Assembly (NCBI GenBank): GCA_922989275.2
Contig: OV277857.1
Coordinates: 47,841,083 to 47,905,082, forward strand
Length of the DNA: 64,000 nt
DNA from: Gari tellinella
Taxonomy: Eukaryota > Mollusca > Bivalvia > Cardiida > Psammobiidae
Direction: 5' to 3'
Positions within the stretch are counted from its first letter, which is position 1. Each line of letters begins with the position of its first letter. Under the pieces are notes generated by a model, which made no database searches, was not told where the DNA came from, and saw nothing but the letters and a program-made list of their open reading frames with translations. Positions 1 through 10,990 of the stretch are shown here, in pieces. The translations under genes and the position numbers were made by a program.

Positions 1-119
1 ATGAAATTGACCCAGTAGTTTCCAAGCAGAAGATCTTTAAAGAAAAAGTTGACGACACACGATGGACACAGGGCGATCACAATAGCTCACCTTGGCGCTT
101 CGTGCCAGTGAGCTAAAAA
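1..119 (+). repeat. 3' end of dispersed ACAAGAG/GGTGAGCTAAAA element
   Basis: The segment carries the same 3' terminus as the copies ending near 4637, 6092 and 7978. A stretch rich in GACGA/GGACA leads into GGGCGATCACAATAGCTCACC, then a short hairpin (TTGGCGC..GCGCCA-like) and finally GTGAGCTAAAAA. The 5' part is cut off by the window edge. The family is non-coding and probably a non-autonomous mobile element. Its superfamily is not established. Confidence 0.75.
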
Positions 120-164
120 TAGAATGTTCAATCTAATTTCTTTTGAAATTCAGGGTCAGAGTGT

Positions 165-230
165 CAAACAGCTTGGATCCTGATGAGAAGCCGCGTTTCG
201 TAGCACCTCATCAGGATCCAAATTATTTGA
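165..230. repeat. Family-1 hairpin, degenerate copy
   Basis: An imperfect palindrome with arms CAAACAGCTTGGATCCTGAT and ATCAGGATCCAAATTATTTG around a CCGCG centre. It is the same repeat as the 65 bp hairpins at 21142, 45527, 47919 and 55051, but the loop side has decayed. Nothing else is recognisable from 231 to 765; the sequence there is A+T-rich. Confidence 0.7.
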
Positions 231-765
231 TATCACTGTGGCAGTCATATCCACAGGTGCTAAAGGGGGTTACAGGAAGAATAATAATTTATTCATTAAA
301 CAGTCTCAATCAATTTAAGACTGTTTCAGTTTTCTGGTGTAGTTTGGGCTTTACAAATATCATTAATCCAGAACTTGGGCAAGATAGTATTCTTTAAACA
401 GAGACATAAAAAAACATGTAAGTATAATATGTCTAGTAATAGTAAAAACATTTACTTATTCTTTTAATTGCATTACTTACACTTTCCTTTAAACTCTACA
501 AACGTCCTGGCCACAATGCCAACCTTTCTGCTTTGATCTGCATTACAAACTTTAAAAGCTTGATAGGATTCTTCAGATTTCTGCAAAGGTAAGGATCTTA
601 TGTATTAAAAGCATTCATTCACATTCATGAAGTATGTATCAGTAACGTACAGTACACTGTCAAACCTGTTTTTAGAGATACAGTTTCACAGAAAACTAAG
701 TTTCACACCTCAAAGGTCTTCTTTAAATTCAGGTGAACATTTTTCAGGGTATTTAGGCCAATTAA

Positions 766-1254
766 AACAAGAGGGCCTGAAGCCCCTGATATCACTCACC
801 ATTTGTAATGAAGCCTGATAGCTTAATTTCACCCGATTTCTTATAAATCCATTCAAGTTTGTCAACCTAATGTAGTATAGTAGAGTTACTGAGTACATCA
901 AAGGCAGATAACTAGAGTATATCAAGGGCAGGAAACTATTGCCACAATGATTACATTTCAACAATAATTGCACTCCTTTGAGAATGTTACATAGCTACAT
1001 CCTTTGTGTACAAGTATAATCAAATCCATTGAAAACTGTAGTTGCAAGAGTGAAAACGCTGTAAAATATGGCATTTTCAGCAATTCAAAGGTAGATATCT
1101 CTTGATCTATTTGTCAGATTCCAACCATAACCACCCTTTTTCGAACTCTTATGGTCATATACAATCTGGTCATATACAATCTGGTTTGTTAACACAAACC
1201 AAGTTACCTCCCTTGAGTTCAACTTTAAAATGCCGTGAACTCTAAATAATACCA
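766..1254 (+). repeat. ACAAGAG-family element, 5' portion
   Basis: Begins ACAAGAGGGCCTGAAGCCCC..ATATCACTCACC and continues with the module containing GCATTTTCAGCAATTCAAAG, which recurs at about 2675, 6140 and 6298. The recognisable 3' hairpin end is missing, so this copy is truncated or was interrupted by the miniature element that follows. No coding potential is seen. Confidence 0.6.
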
Positions 1255-1518
1255 CAAGTCAACCCTGTAATAATGGACCATTGAATGAGGTAGCCTTAAG
1301 ATCTTTAAAGACGTGTGACTGCTTAATGCATGACAAAAGCAGTAAAAACACTGTTGATTGTATACAGGCCTGGTGACAGCTTAAAGGAAGGTGTCAGTAA
1401 ACCAGAAACTTCCTAAAGGAGCTTTCTGTTTAACTGTCACCTCCCTTTAAGCAGTCATCTGTTGCAAAACGCCAAATAATTAACAAAATTTAGTGGTCGT
1501 AATATAGAGGTTTTACTG
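1255..1518. mobile_element. Mariner-like miniature element, diverged, with family-3 hairpin
   Basis: The right end, TTTAGTGGTCGTAATATAGAG-GTTTTACTG, matches the right terminus of the well-preserved copy at 62798-63003. The left end is strongly diverged. The middle (about 1378-1452) is an imperfect hairpin with arms ending in CTTAAAGGAAGG and CCTCCCTTTAAG and a core like CAGAAACTTCCT..AGGAGCTTTCTG. It is non-autonomous with no ORF. The stretch 1519-2286 contains nothing I can name. Confidence 0.6.
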
Positions 1519-2286
1519 TGATGCATAAAAGCTCTTATAGGATATAGTATCTTTTAGCATCTTTAATTGACCTCACAAAGTTTAGTTGTCACATCTTGTC
1601 TATGTTTGAATCTGATATTATTCATTATTACATTTTTGACTAAACATAGTCTGTCCATTGAGCACTAAGTTATGGATTGTCTAGTCAATAAAAGCAGACA
1701 CTTTATTTTTAAAAAAAAGTTTTGAAGCAAGAGGGAATAGGACCTATTACATGTGGATTGCTAGACAATCACTCTAATACGCTAACAAAAAATACATTGA
1801 AGCTTATCAAACTGTTCTATATGTAAGCGTGTGCAAAAAAGATCATGTGAAAGTCATCAGTATTTCTGGAACTTGAGATGCGGGCTGTCCTCTGTCGAAC
1901 CACCTTAAGGCTAGATTATGTCATGCTTTTACACATTAAATAAGAATTCATTTCTATTAGATAAAATATTTTAAAATTAATTTTGATTATAAGAAATTAA
2001 AAGCTTTTACAATTATAGAGTGACAACCAGATGCAAAACATCATGGATCATGATGTCTTTTTCCAGAAACTGAAAACTGTTCCTTAGTAATAGATTGAAT
2101 TTTTAAATAAAATGCTTGAAACAGGGCTTATCAAATTTATTTGTTTCACATAATTATATGCAGAAATTTTACCTCTTAAATCCCACTGCCACTAGCTGCT
2201 GCCTCAGCCATATTCCCTGTATCTGAAAGGATACACACACATTTTTTTTATAACTTTTAAGGATGTTACTCAAAATGGAGTTTACA

Positions 2287-2760
2287 ATTAACAAGAGGGC
2301 CTGAAGGTCCTCAGATATCGCTCAGCATTTATAATGAAGACTGATAGCTTTACCTTTGAATTTCAACCATTTTGTTCTAAATCCATTCAAGTTTGTAGTA
2401 TAGCATGTAAACATCATTGGAATAGGACCTACTCTAGTATAGTAGAGTACATCAAAGGCAGATAACTTGAGCCCAAATTATACTGAAATGAAGCCTTTTC
2501 GAGCATTTCAAAGTATATCAAGTGCGGTTAACTCTTGACACCATGATCAGAGTTCAACAAAAATTGCACTCCTTCGAGAACTTATAGCTATATACATTGT
2601 GTGCAAGTATAACTAAAATCCATTGAAAACTGTGGTTGCAAGACTGAAAACACTGTTAGATATGACATTTTCAGCAATTCAAGGGCAGATAAATCTTGAC
2701 CTAGTGTCCAATTTCAACCATAATCACTCCTCAAAACTGAGCAAGTTTAAGATATATTCG
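2287..2760 (+). repeat. ACAAGAG-family element, second 5' portion
   Basis: Starts AACAAGAGGGCCTGAAGGTCC and runs collinear with 766-1254, including the GAAAACTGTGGTTGCAAGA and GACATTTTCAGCAATTCAAG blocks. It ends where another family start (about 2762) begins. The direct juxtaposition suggests one copy inserted into, or was duplicated next to, another. Confidence 0.6.
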
Positions 2761-2761
2761 A

Positions 2762-2835
2762 TAACAAGAGGGCCATGGCCCTTAATTTGCTCACCTGAGG
2801 TCATTGTACCTTAGCTTAATAGGCAAGGCAACATT
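2762..2835 (+). repeat. ACAAGAG-family 5' terminus, fragment
   Basis: Consists of ACAAGAGGGCCATGGCCC, in which GGGCCATGGCCC is a perfect palindrome, then TTAATTTGCTCACCTGAGG. This shows the 5' terminal design most clearly: a GC palindrome followed by a GCTCACCTGAGG block that mirrors the CCAGGTGAGC at the 3' end of complete copies. Confidence 0.6.
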
Positions 2836-3084
2836 TTTATATAGCTGTAAATGGAATTTATAATCTTCCAGACAAAAAAACCATGACAAATTGGAATAAC
2901 TTAAAAAAAATATTGTTTGCAGAGTTATGCAGAGATGCTGCCAGAATTAGAATACAGAGGTGGAAATCCCCCATCACTTTGGAAAGTGTGCGGGATTTAT
3001 CCATGGAGGAGGTGGGGTCTTTTTTTCAAAACATATTTGAGCAAGTTTCTCATGCTGTATAGATCTACCTGTATGTTGACACCT

Positions 3085-3177
3085 AATTAACAATGGGGGG
3101 CGGGGGGAATCCGTGAATGGACTGGCTTAAAGACATTAAGCCAGTCCTTTCAATGAGTCCCCCCCCCAATTGTTTAG
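3085..3177. repeat. Inverted repeat of about 90 bp
   Basis: An inner perfect stem GGACTGGCTTAA/TTAAGCCAGTCC around a 5 base loop is extended on both sides by ACAATGGGGGG...CCCCCCCCAATTGT. It lies in a C/G-homopolymer-rich interval (about 2990-3365) that otherwise shows nothing. It is probably a miniature foldback repeat of unknown family. Confidence 0.6.
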
Positions 3178-3369
3178 TCAAAATAAAGGTATCATACAGA
3201 CCTGTAACCGCATGAGAAAAGTGTTCAGGCAATGGCTCAGCTTTGAATAGATCTAGATCTTAATAGATTTTTCAATGGGGTTTACTAACCAAGCCAGTGT
3301 TGCACCTAGGATTTCAAAAACAGGTGGAAAATTCCCCCCTGCCTGTAAAAATATGGGGAGAATTTAAAA

Positions 3370-4637
3370 ACAAGAGCTGCATGCGGCCCTAAATCGCTCA
3401 CCTGGTACCCATGGTTACGGTCATGGTAATAAACCAGTAATGGTAAAGTTTTCACTATAAGCCATCATTGGTAAATTCATCGTCACCCTCTGGCGGCCAT
3501 GTTTGAGTTAGGAAGATTATTTGAAGAAAACTGGCAAAGGGTCACCAATGAATCATTATTTGTGTAAAAATATTCTTAAATCAGACCTATAGTTTCAGAG
3601 AAAAAGATTTTTAAAGATTTTCTATACGGAAATATAAGGAAAACTTGCCCCACCCACTGGCAGCCATGATTTTAAAGATAACAAAATGAGTTTTAGAAAT
3701 CTGGTAGAGAGTCATGAATGGATCATTTGTGTAAAATTATTTTCAATTTGGACCAGTAGTTTCACAGAAGAAGATTTTTTAAAGTTTTTACTATACAGTA
3801 AGTGTCAGCATAAGGAAAATGTGCCCCACCCACTTGCAGCAATGTTTTTTAGATATCAAAACTATTTTAAGAAATATGGTAGAGGGTCATCCATGGATCA
3901 ATTGTGTGAGTGATATTACTTTCAAATCGGACCAGCGGTTTCAGACAAGAAGATTTTTTAAAGTTTTCACTATATAGCCATATACGGAAAATCTGCCCCA
4001 CCCACTAGCAGCCATGTTTTTTAAGATAGGAAAATTATTTTAAGAAATCTGATAGAGGGTCACCAATGGCACATTTGTGTAAAATTATTTTCAATTTGGA
4101 CCAGTAGTTTCACAGAAGAAGATTTTTAAAGTTTTTACTATACAGTAACATAAGGAAAATGTGCCCCACCCACTTGCAGCCATGTTTTTTAGATATCAAA
4201 ACTATTTTAAGAAATCTGGTAGAGGGTCACCCATGGATTATTTGTGTGAAATTACTTTCAAATCGGACCAGCGGTTTCAGACAAGAAGATTTTTAAAGTT
4301 TTCACTATGTAGCCATATAAGGAAAATCTGCCCCACCCACTAGCGGCCATGTTTGTTAAGATAGGAAAATTATTTTAAGAAATCTGATAGAGGGTCAACA
4401 ATGGCACATTTGGATTAAAGAATTTTTAATTGGTTGCCATGGCAACCACAATTTCAATTGGATGACCTATATTTGAAGAAATCTGAGACAGTTCTGAGAC
4501 AAGGAACAATCCTATGAAGTTTTGGAAAAATTGGCCCAGTGGTTTCAGAGAAGAAAATGTTTGACGACGGACGGACGACGACGGACACAGGGCGATCACA
4601 ATAGCTCACCTTGGCACTTCGTGCCAGGTGAGCTAAA
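3370..4637 (+). mobile_element. Complete ACAAGAG...GGTGAGCTAAAA element
   Basis: This is the most complete copy of the family. The 5' end reads ACAAGAGCTGCATGCGGCCC then AATCGCTCACCTGG. The 3' end reads GGGCGATCACAATAGCTCACC, a perfect hairpin TTGGCAC-TTC-GTGCCA, then GGTGAGCTAAAA. GCTCACCTGG near the 5' end and CCAGGTGAGC near the 3' end form a 10 bp subterminal inverted repeat. The interior is a tandem array (see 3480-4440). There is no transposase and no clear target duplication. Terminal hairpins without classical terminal inverted repeats would be compatible with a Helitron/Helentron-like non-autonomous element, but that is inference. Confidence 0.7.
3480..4440 (+). repeat. Tandem array, about 170 bp units, with dimer higher order
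   Basis: Six units share the frame GCCCCACCCACT.GC.GCCATG-TTTTTTAGATA..AAA.TATTTTAAGAAAT, beginning near 3480, 3648, 3823, 3995, 4162 and 4331 (spacings 167-175). Units 3 and 5 share AGATATCAAAACTATTTTAAG. Units 4 and 6 share AGATAGGAAAATTATTTTAAG. The later expansion therefore copied a two-unit block of about 337-339 bp. Short ORFs across it only reflect the repeat. Confidence 0.85.
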
Positions 4638-5599
4638 AATAGGGGGTGGGGCCTCTCCTGAAAACACAGATATCTACTAAGGTTGAATTAGCTGTATAAA
4701 AAATATTACTGTCTTCCATTCATGGCCACGCTTTTCCAAACTACGTAGATCTAGGTCTTAATTTTCTTTCTTTTTTATTGAGGGCGGTATTGAGGGTTCA
4801 CTATTAGAACACTCAACAGTCGGATACAATTTCACGAACATCGCCTTTTTCGGTACCAGACTGACTACTATAGATCTACAAAGGCTGATCATACTGTTAT
4901 GGTCAAGATGCTCCAAAAGAATCACTATTTATTCCCTTGAACATCTTAAGTTTTTTATGTCAACGTAAATCTACCTAAACCCGTTTCAGCAGACGGGTTA
5001 GTTACTATAGACGCTGAATAATTTATGTTAATAAGGCTAATATAAAACATAGACGATACCGGCGCCGCGGATATTATATAGCGGAGCCGGGGCAAAACGT
5101 TCCACGTATTTTACATTGTCTAAAACCAAAATGGCGTCTCGCAGATTGAGAGTTACTGAGAAGAATCGGCTCCAACTTTAAAATGTTATAATTATTATTA
5201 ATACGCGAGACTTTTCGGGCACTATAGTAGATTTTTAATGCGCGACTTCTCGAAAATATTCGTGAATCGCGCAATAGCGCGTCCTAGGTGCAACACTGCC
5301 AAGCTATCAAATATTAGGTGCGGGCCTCAAATGAGACGCCTTAATGATTCTTTGCATATACGCTAGCTACCACAGTTAGTGCATGCTCTGCACGCTTTGA
5401 CTCAAACTATATACAGGGGTAGGTGTTACCACCCAAGTTTGGTCATGTGATGTCTTTAATGTCTTTAACTCTTATAATGCTCAATTGCTGTCTGCTATAC
5501 ATATTATATTGAACGTGAATTAGGTAAAAAAGAATCATACTTTACATTTTCTAAAATAAAGAAACTATATAAATCATAAAGTGGCAAATAGTTCTGATC

Positions 5600-5663
5600 C
5601 AGTGATCCAGATTAAATGCAGCATAATGTGGCATCTGATTTGGATCCAAACTGTTTACAAATA
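5600..5663. repeat. Family-1 hairpin, degenerate
   Basis: The right arm CATCTGATTTGGATCCAAAC-TGTTTACAA is clear and the left arm (GATCCAGTGATCCAGATTAA) is decayed. The preceding interval 4638-5600 contains no recognisable gene or repeat apart from a CpG-rich patch near 5060-5280. Confidence 0.45.
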
Positions 5664-5779
5664 TCTGTGATTTAGTATAACGGGGGATGACAGGAACACA
5701 GTTGAACCTGTCATATATATATATATTATAACAGTAATACCTGAATAAAGCGGCAATGAAAAAATCACCATGTTGAATC

Positions 5780-6093
5780 CCTAAGTGAACTACAGCTTTG
5801 ATTTGAATGATTTTGAGAAATTTTGACCAGGAGATTCTATAGACAAAATAGCAAAGCTGTGGGCCTAATGGTTATTGACAAGAATTTTTTTTAAAGTCTT
5901 TTGCTTTGTCCACTTTCATATTTCATTGCAATCATTTCTGTAGAGAAGCATCCAAGGATCATGGTCTGAACAAATAAACATCTCACTACATATCTCGGTT
6001 TCAGAGGAGATGTTGCTTGAAGTAAATTTGAACTGACGGACGATGGACGGTCACAACAGCTCATCTTTAGCCTTCAGCTCAGGTGAGCTAAAA
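5780..6093 (+). repeat. ACAAGAG-family element, 3' portion
   Basis: The interior (ATTTTGACCAGGAGATTCTA, ATTGACAAGAATTTTTTTTA) matches the interior of the 7265-7978 copy. The end has GACGGACGATGGACGGTCAC, AGCTCATC..TTCAGCTCAGGTGAGC and TAAAAAG. The hairpin stem is partly mismatched (CTTTAGCC/TTCAGCTC), so this is an older copy. Confidence 0.6.
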
Positions 6094-6507
6094 AGTGTGG
6101 CCCCTAGAGTGTAACTGTAAACACCCTTAATTTAAATATGGCATTTTCAGCAATTCAAAGGTAGATAACTCTCAACCTATTAGTCTGATTTCAAAATCAA
6201 TCCCTTTTGAGCTCTTATAGTCATATACAATCTGATCAAGTTTAAGATAGATTGGATAAAAATTGTGGCCTCTAGATTGTAAACACCCTTGAATATGGCA
6301 TTTTCAGCAATTCAAAGACAGATAAATCTTGATCTATTAATCAAATTTCAACTATAATCGAACTCATCCGAACTCCTATGGTAATATACAATCTACATAG
6401 ATGCAAGTTTGAGAAAGATTGAATTAAAATGTTGGCCTCTAGAGTGTAAACACTAAAATTGTTGACGACGAACAACGAACGACGGACATTCAAGGATTGC
6501 TCAGCTT
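6094..6507 (+). repeat. ACAAGAG-family element made of two about 163 bp modules
   Basis: Two consecutive modules (about 6118-6280 and 6281-6445) both run TGTAAACACCCTT..ATATGGCATTTTCAGC through ATACAATCT to GGCCTCTAGA.TGTAAACAC. They are followed by a degenerate GACGACGAACAACGAACGAC..GCTCAGC end. The module is the same as in 766-1254 and 2287-2760, so internal module number varies between copies. Confidence 0.6.
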
Positions 6508-7017
6508 ATAAAACTTGTGTACCTGAAATGACCTGCAAGGGCCAAAAATATATCATACATCTAAAAAGAAGAAACTTATGTGCAAAAGGTGCATGTCAGA
6601 TTGTGAGCATAAAATGTGAAATAAATTTGACCCGATTGTGTACAAGCGCCTTTGGTACCGGGATGATGACGTCAAGGTTATGATTGAATGGGATTTCTCG
6701 ATGCTGCATTTAAAGCCTAAAGGCTAGTTTAAATATAACTGGTATCTGGTTCACAGATTGCATTTTTTGGATCTAAGATCTACTTTAAGAGTAATATGTT
6801 CAGATTCTTTCAAGGGGTATACCTCCCAGTGGCATTTTATGGATTGTTTCTCGCTAAGTTGTTGGTTCGGATTATACAAAAGCAGGGGATATTTTATTTT
6901 TAGAGGCTCTATGATGTAAGAGAATAAGGCAGATATTCCCATAAGCTTTCCATATTAGATCTCTTTTCATTCAAAAGTAGATGATGATCTTGAAAGAGTT
7001 TTCTACGGAAACTTTAA

Positions 7018-7260
7018 CTCTTTCCTCCCTAATACTTTAAATGGTCAATTCCAGTTTCCATTTTAGTCAAGTCCATTTCTGACTTTTAAGGGTTGTTTTT
7101 GCCTTTGTTTGGAATTATGACAAACAGTGAAGACCCTGATCAGAGGGCTCCTTTCGGAGCCCTCTGATCTGGGTCTTCACTGTTTGCATAGGACATGTGT
7201 ACTATTCACATGTACACTGTTTGAAAAGCACGCCTATATGCAGGACTAGGGTTCAAAGGG
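7018..7260. mobile_element. piggyBac-like miniature element (TTAA-flanked) with family-1 hairpin
   Basis: Flanked on both sides by TTAA (7014-7017 and 7261-7264). The ends CTCTTTCCTCC and TTCAAAGGG are partly inverted. At 7121-7187 lies a nearly perfect hairpin: CAAACAGTGAAGACCCTGAT, CAGAGGGCTCC, loop TTTC, then the complement. A near-identical copy is at 50020-50262, which implies fairly recent spread. TTAA duplication is the hallmark of piggyBac (also Kolobok) transposases. It is non-autonomous and has no ORF. Confidence 0.8.
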
Positions 7261-7264
7261 TTAA

Positions 7265-7978
7265 ACAAGAAGGCAAGAATGGCCCTTGGTCGTTGACACT
7301 ATTATAAGCTGGGTCAGGTGATTTCAGAAAAGAAGACATGCTAATTTTCATTGATGTTTTAAGGAATATAAGCCTCATCCACTGGCTGTCATTTTTCAGC
7401 TTTAAAAAATGATTTTAAAGACTTTTCATCAGTCCATTTATGGAGTTTTCCCCCCACCCCATTGTTCTGGAGGTGTCAATGTTACTGTCAAAGCATGTGC
7501 AGCACAAGCAGTCGGAGGGTATACCAATCTCAGTTTACCTGGTGTGGCCAAGATCATACTCATGCTCTAGTGATTTTCAATAGTCGTAAGGAGATGTCTT
7601 TAAGAAATCTGGTAGTGTGACGGAGTGGCCCTATGAATAATTTGTGACCCAAGGGTCAAAATTTGAATAATCTGGCCTGACCTATAGATGATGCTTTGTG
7701 TCAAATATCTAAGCTCTGGTCTTAGTGGTTTTTGACAAGAAGATTTTTTAAGATTTCCTTATTTTTTCTCTTTGGTTGACATGGCAACCAGAGTTCTGCA
7801 CATGATTGTTTGTAATTCTTTGAACAACTTTGAAAGCGCTTGATTAGACCCAAGGAACATTTCTGTGCAGGTTGTATTGACTAGAAGATGTTTGAAGAAA
7901 TTGTTGACACACGACACCGGACAAAGATCGACCACAAAGCTCACCTTAAGCACTTTGTGCTCATTGGTGAGCTAAAAA
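7265..7978 (+). mobile_element. ACAAGAG-family element, near-complete copy
   Basis: Starts ACAAGAAGGCAAGAATGGCCC and ends GATCGACCACAAAGCTCACC, then TTAAGCACTTTGTGCT hairpin, GGTGAGCTAAAA. The interior includes GGTTGACATGGCAACCAGAG and GATTAGACCCAAGGAACA, as in the 3370-4637 copy. It starts immediately at the TTAA flank of the preceding miniature element. Confidence 0.65.
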
Positions 7979-8654
7979 CATTGCTGAATTATGAACAGTC
8001 AATATTAAAGTTTAAACAATATGTACAGTCTGACTACAAGTTGTCATACGACTACCCACAGGAGTCTTCCAATTTTCAACTCGGCATTAAAATTAAATTC
8101 TCGCGTTGTCACTTATCAATACTCTTTACATGAGTATGTAGTTAAATTTCCATGTTTAGGCATTATGGAAGTTATTGATAATCATATGTACACAAATCAA
8201 AATGTACATATTTTTGCTTAAAAGGTTAAATGCATTTCATTGCAAATGATTGGACAGCAATTCAATGAAAGGCTTTTAAAAACATCACATTGCCGCACTT
8301 CTCAGAGTATACTTCACCCCGCAAAACAGAAACGTTTCTCCTATTTAATCAGGTATTCAAGCGGAAATACTGTCATTTATAATAGAATCTAAAACATATT
8401 TTCATATTTTAAAGAACTTTATACATTTTATTTACTTATGGTTACTTAAGTATTATTAACACAGCAAAATCGCACCGAGATTTTTTTCTGGGGTCTTTCA
8501 AAAACCCCAGTTGACCTCCATTTAAAAAAATTGGGTTTTTTTTCCCATGAAAACTGGGGGGGGGGGGGGGGTTTAATGAAAAATTAATTGGGTAACACTA
8601 TGTTTTTCTTACAAATATTTATTAGGGTGTATTGAACTATCACTTTGTTTAACA
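7979..8654. other. Non-coding stretch with G homopolymer
   Basis: No gene is seen. The only notable features are a short inverted repeat CTGGGGTCTTT..AAAACCCCAG around 8488-8510 and a G run near 8557-8571. The short open frames here overlap the repeat end and have no recognisable similarity. Confidence 0.5.
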
Positions 8655-8880
8655 ATAATCGTTATTGCTTTATAGCAATAACGCACATTATTTTAGCGAG
8701 CATGCACAAGAGAGTTTGGAATGTTTGGTCTGCTATACAAGGCCTAGTTTAACACAATTGTCTCCCTTTCACTATGAAAGCATTTTAGTCACGAGACTAA
8801 ACATTTATGACATCATTGGTGACGTCATCTTCCTTTTCACTCGAGCTTGCAAGCAAGGCAGCAGCAAACAAAAATAGTCA
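8655..8880 (+). repeat. 226 bp duplicated segment with a CRE site, copy 1
   Basis: Nearly identical to 14371-14596 (I see about three to four mismatches, no gaps). It contains the palindrome TGACGTCA at 8820-8827 in GGTGACGTCATCTTCC, which is the consensus CRE/ATF site. It also has ATAGCAATAACGCAC and a CTCGAGCTTGCAAGCAAGG block. The short ORF through it is conserved only because the DNA is. It could be a promoter fragment or part of a mobile element; the sequence alone does not decide. Confidence 0.75.
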
Positions 8881-8918
8881 AACATATTAAAATTAAATCT
8901 GATATAATCGGCAAGGAT

Positions 8919-9110
8919 ATGGGGAAAAGGAGCTAAACGAAGGATGACAAACATAAACAAGACTATGAAGTGCACAATGTTGATCCAAAAAAGAAAACGT
9001 ATGCGAGGATGACGAATTTAATCGCGTCGACGAACACAGCCACCGAACAAGCGAGGAAAAGAAAGAAGAAAAAGAGAGAAAACCAAGATCGCAGGAAGAA
9101 ATCTTGGTAA
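8919..9110 (+). other. Possible broken lysine-rich first exon
   Basis: ATG at 8919 reads five codons (MGKRS) and meets TAA at 8934-8936. The frame is then open for 57 codons to TAA at 9108. The open part is very basic, with ARKRKKKKRENQDRRKKSW at its end. A possible donor GTAAAA follows TCTTG at 9101-9105. It lies directly downstream of the CRE-containing segment. I do not recognise the product, and low-complexity A/G-rich sequence could give this by chance. Confidence 0.15.
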
Positions 9111-9179
9111 AATATCCGTTTTCCTTTCTTTATCAAGTTTTTAGAGGTTATATGGAAGCAAATATGAAGTTAGTGATCG

Positions 9180-10990
9180 CATGAATTGGTGGATAGCCTT
9201 GTAGGTTTAGATCTACTTATGTGACAGATTAACCTACCTAGATCTTGTACTGGGTTACTGTGTATCCCGAAATATCCGAATAGGGTAGATCTAGACACGT
9301 CATTTACTGCTTGTTTGTAAACACAGAGAACTGTATAAACTTCACCGTTAACCATAAAATACGTAAAAGTGCATAGATTATGACATTGAATTTAAATAGT
9401 AACTTTGGGACAGTAGATCTACAGCCAACCTGCCAATAACGGATCACTATACAGAAAGTTTTTCTAGATCTACAAGATAAAGTTGTTTCTAGAGAATATA
9501 TAGATTTATACATGGCACGTACCGGTAGATCTAGACGAAATTAGATCTAGATCTACCTTCATCCATCAGCATGTATGAGCTGAACTTTTATAGAACGTCA
9601 GAAAATAGATAGGCATGGAATCTAGAAGTTTTTGCTGTTACTGTTAGCGTTTGACGTTTTGATCCAGATACAGAAATCTAGATCTAGTCTGATATAGATC
9701 TAAATAAAAGTCAAGCAACCGAAAGTAACCAGAGGCCAAACGCAGAAGGTATAGATCTATGAAATCAATTCTTGTTTTAGATTGCATTCAAAAATTAGAT
9801 CTGGATCTAGATCTACTAGGTTTGGTTATTTTGGTGTGATCTGGTCTATGCAGCGTCTATTTGGGGATTTCATCCGTTATTTAGTGGAACTCTTTAGATC
9901 CTTTATGCAACTTTGCCTCAACGAATGTTTGTTCAAGACGAGATGATATTGTCAAAGTTCTCGATTTTAATTCATGAGAATAAGATCGATCTCTAGTTTG
10001 CATTATTTATTTGCATTAGAAGTTAGTTAGCTCAACTCAACTCAACTCAATTTTTATTGGCAATCGGCAACATAAAAGCGCCATAGCAATGCTGTCCTCG
10101 CGCTCACTTATGACGTCATAAATTTGGAGTAGATGTACTTGGTAGTTACTAGCTAACATTTCGGTAGATCATGTTACGTTCTTATGACGTCATTTTAAAC
10201 AATTACGTCATAGCTATGGGGATGTATAAATTAAATTTAACCTCATGCTGCATGCAACCAGGCCTGAGATGAAATCAAGTTTTGTTCTGTTCTGTTATTT
10301 ATATCATAATTATTTTGCAAAATCAGAGCTAGACCTAGACCTACTTTAAAGAATTTTGGTGATAATGCATTGCAATTGACGGTAGATATAGATCTAAACG
10401 TTTTCAACAATAGGTGGGACCTATTGAGGCTATTCATTGTTGAATTAGATATACATGTAGATAACAGCTAAGTTGAAAGAACGAGCCTTTTTTTGCACAC
10501 GCACCTACAGTATAGATCAAGATCTATATAGATCTAGATCTAACCGATTGATGAATGTCATGATGATGTGGATATGTTGATATACATGTAGATCTAGATA
10601 TCTAGCTCTAGCGCAAGATGATGATGATCCGTTGTTGATAGTGATTGTTATTAAACTTGTTACATATCTAGATCTGGATCTAAACCAGCATGGCATGGTG
10701 GTGATAATTAGATTTAGGGTTGTTCCGATTGTCTCCAATTATCGTTCTGGGCTTATCGAATATAGATTCGATCATTTAAATGTAGATTATAGATGCTAGA
10801 TCTAGATCTTATGCTAAATTAATTAGATTATTGTCGTTGCAAAACAAGGCGTAGATCTAGTTAAAACAAACAATCATTATTTTGCTTTGTTGAATTTTGA
10901 TTTTACTACCATTCAAAGAACAACAAACATGTTTATAGAACTAGAGACTTTTAAAGTAGATCTATCTCTGGAAAAATATGTAGATCTAGA
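9180..10990. repeat. TAGATCTAGATC-rich tract
   Basis: TAGATC, AGATCT and TAGATCTAGATC occur dozens of times, scattered rather than in one uninterrupted array (for example near 9286, 9541, 9683, 9800, 10512, 10578, 10664, 10795 and 10980). Each is self-complementary or nearly so. The density is unlike the rest of the window. The tract otherwise has no gene. A few isolated occurrences appear at 17110 and 38938. Confidence 0.75.
10028..10085 (-). mobile_element. 3' tail of a non-LTR element
   Basis: Read on the minus strand this is ATTGCCAATAAAAATTGAG followed by repeated TTGAG units: a polyadenylation signal next to a short-unit tail, the usual 3' signature of a non-LTR retrotransposon. No coding sequence is attached. 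Confidence 0.45.

Noticed and set aside
3686..4343. Two similar ORFs encoding MFFRYQNYFKK..
   Set aside because: They are translations of the 170 bp tandem repeat. Similarity is at DNA level and the frame is not kept between units.
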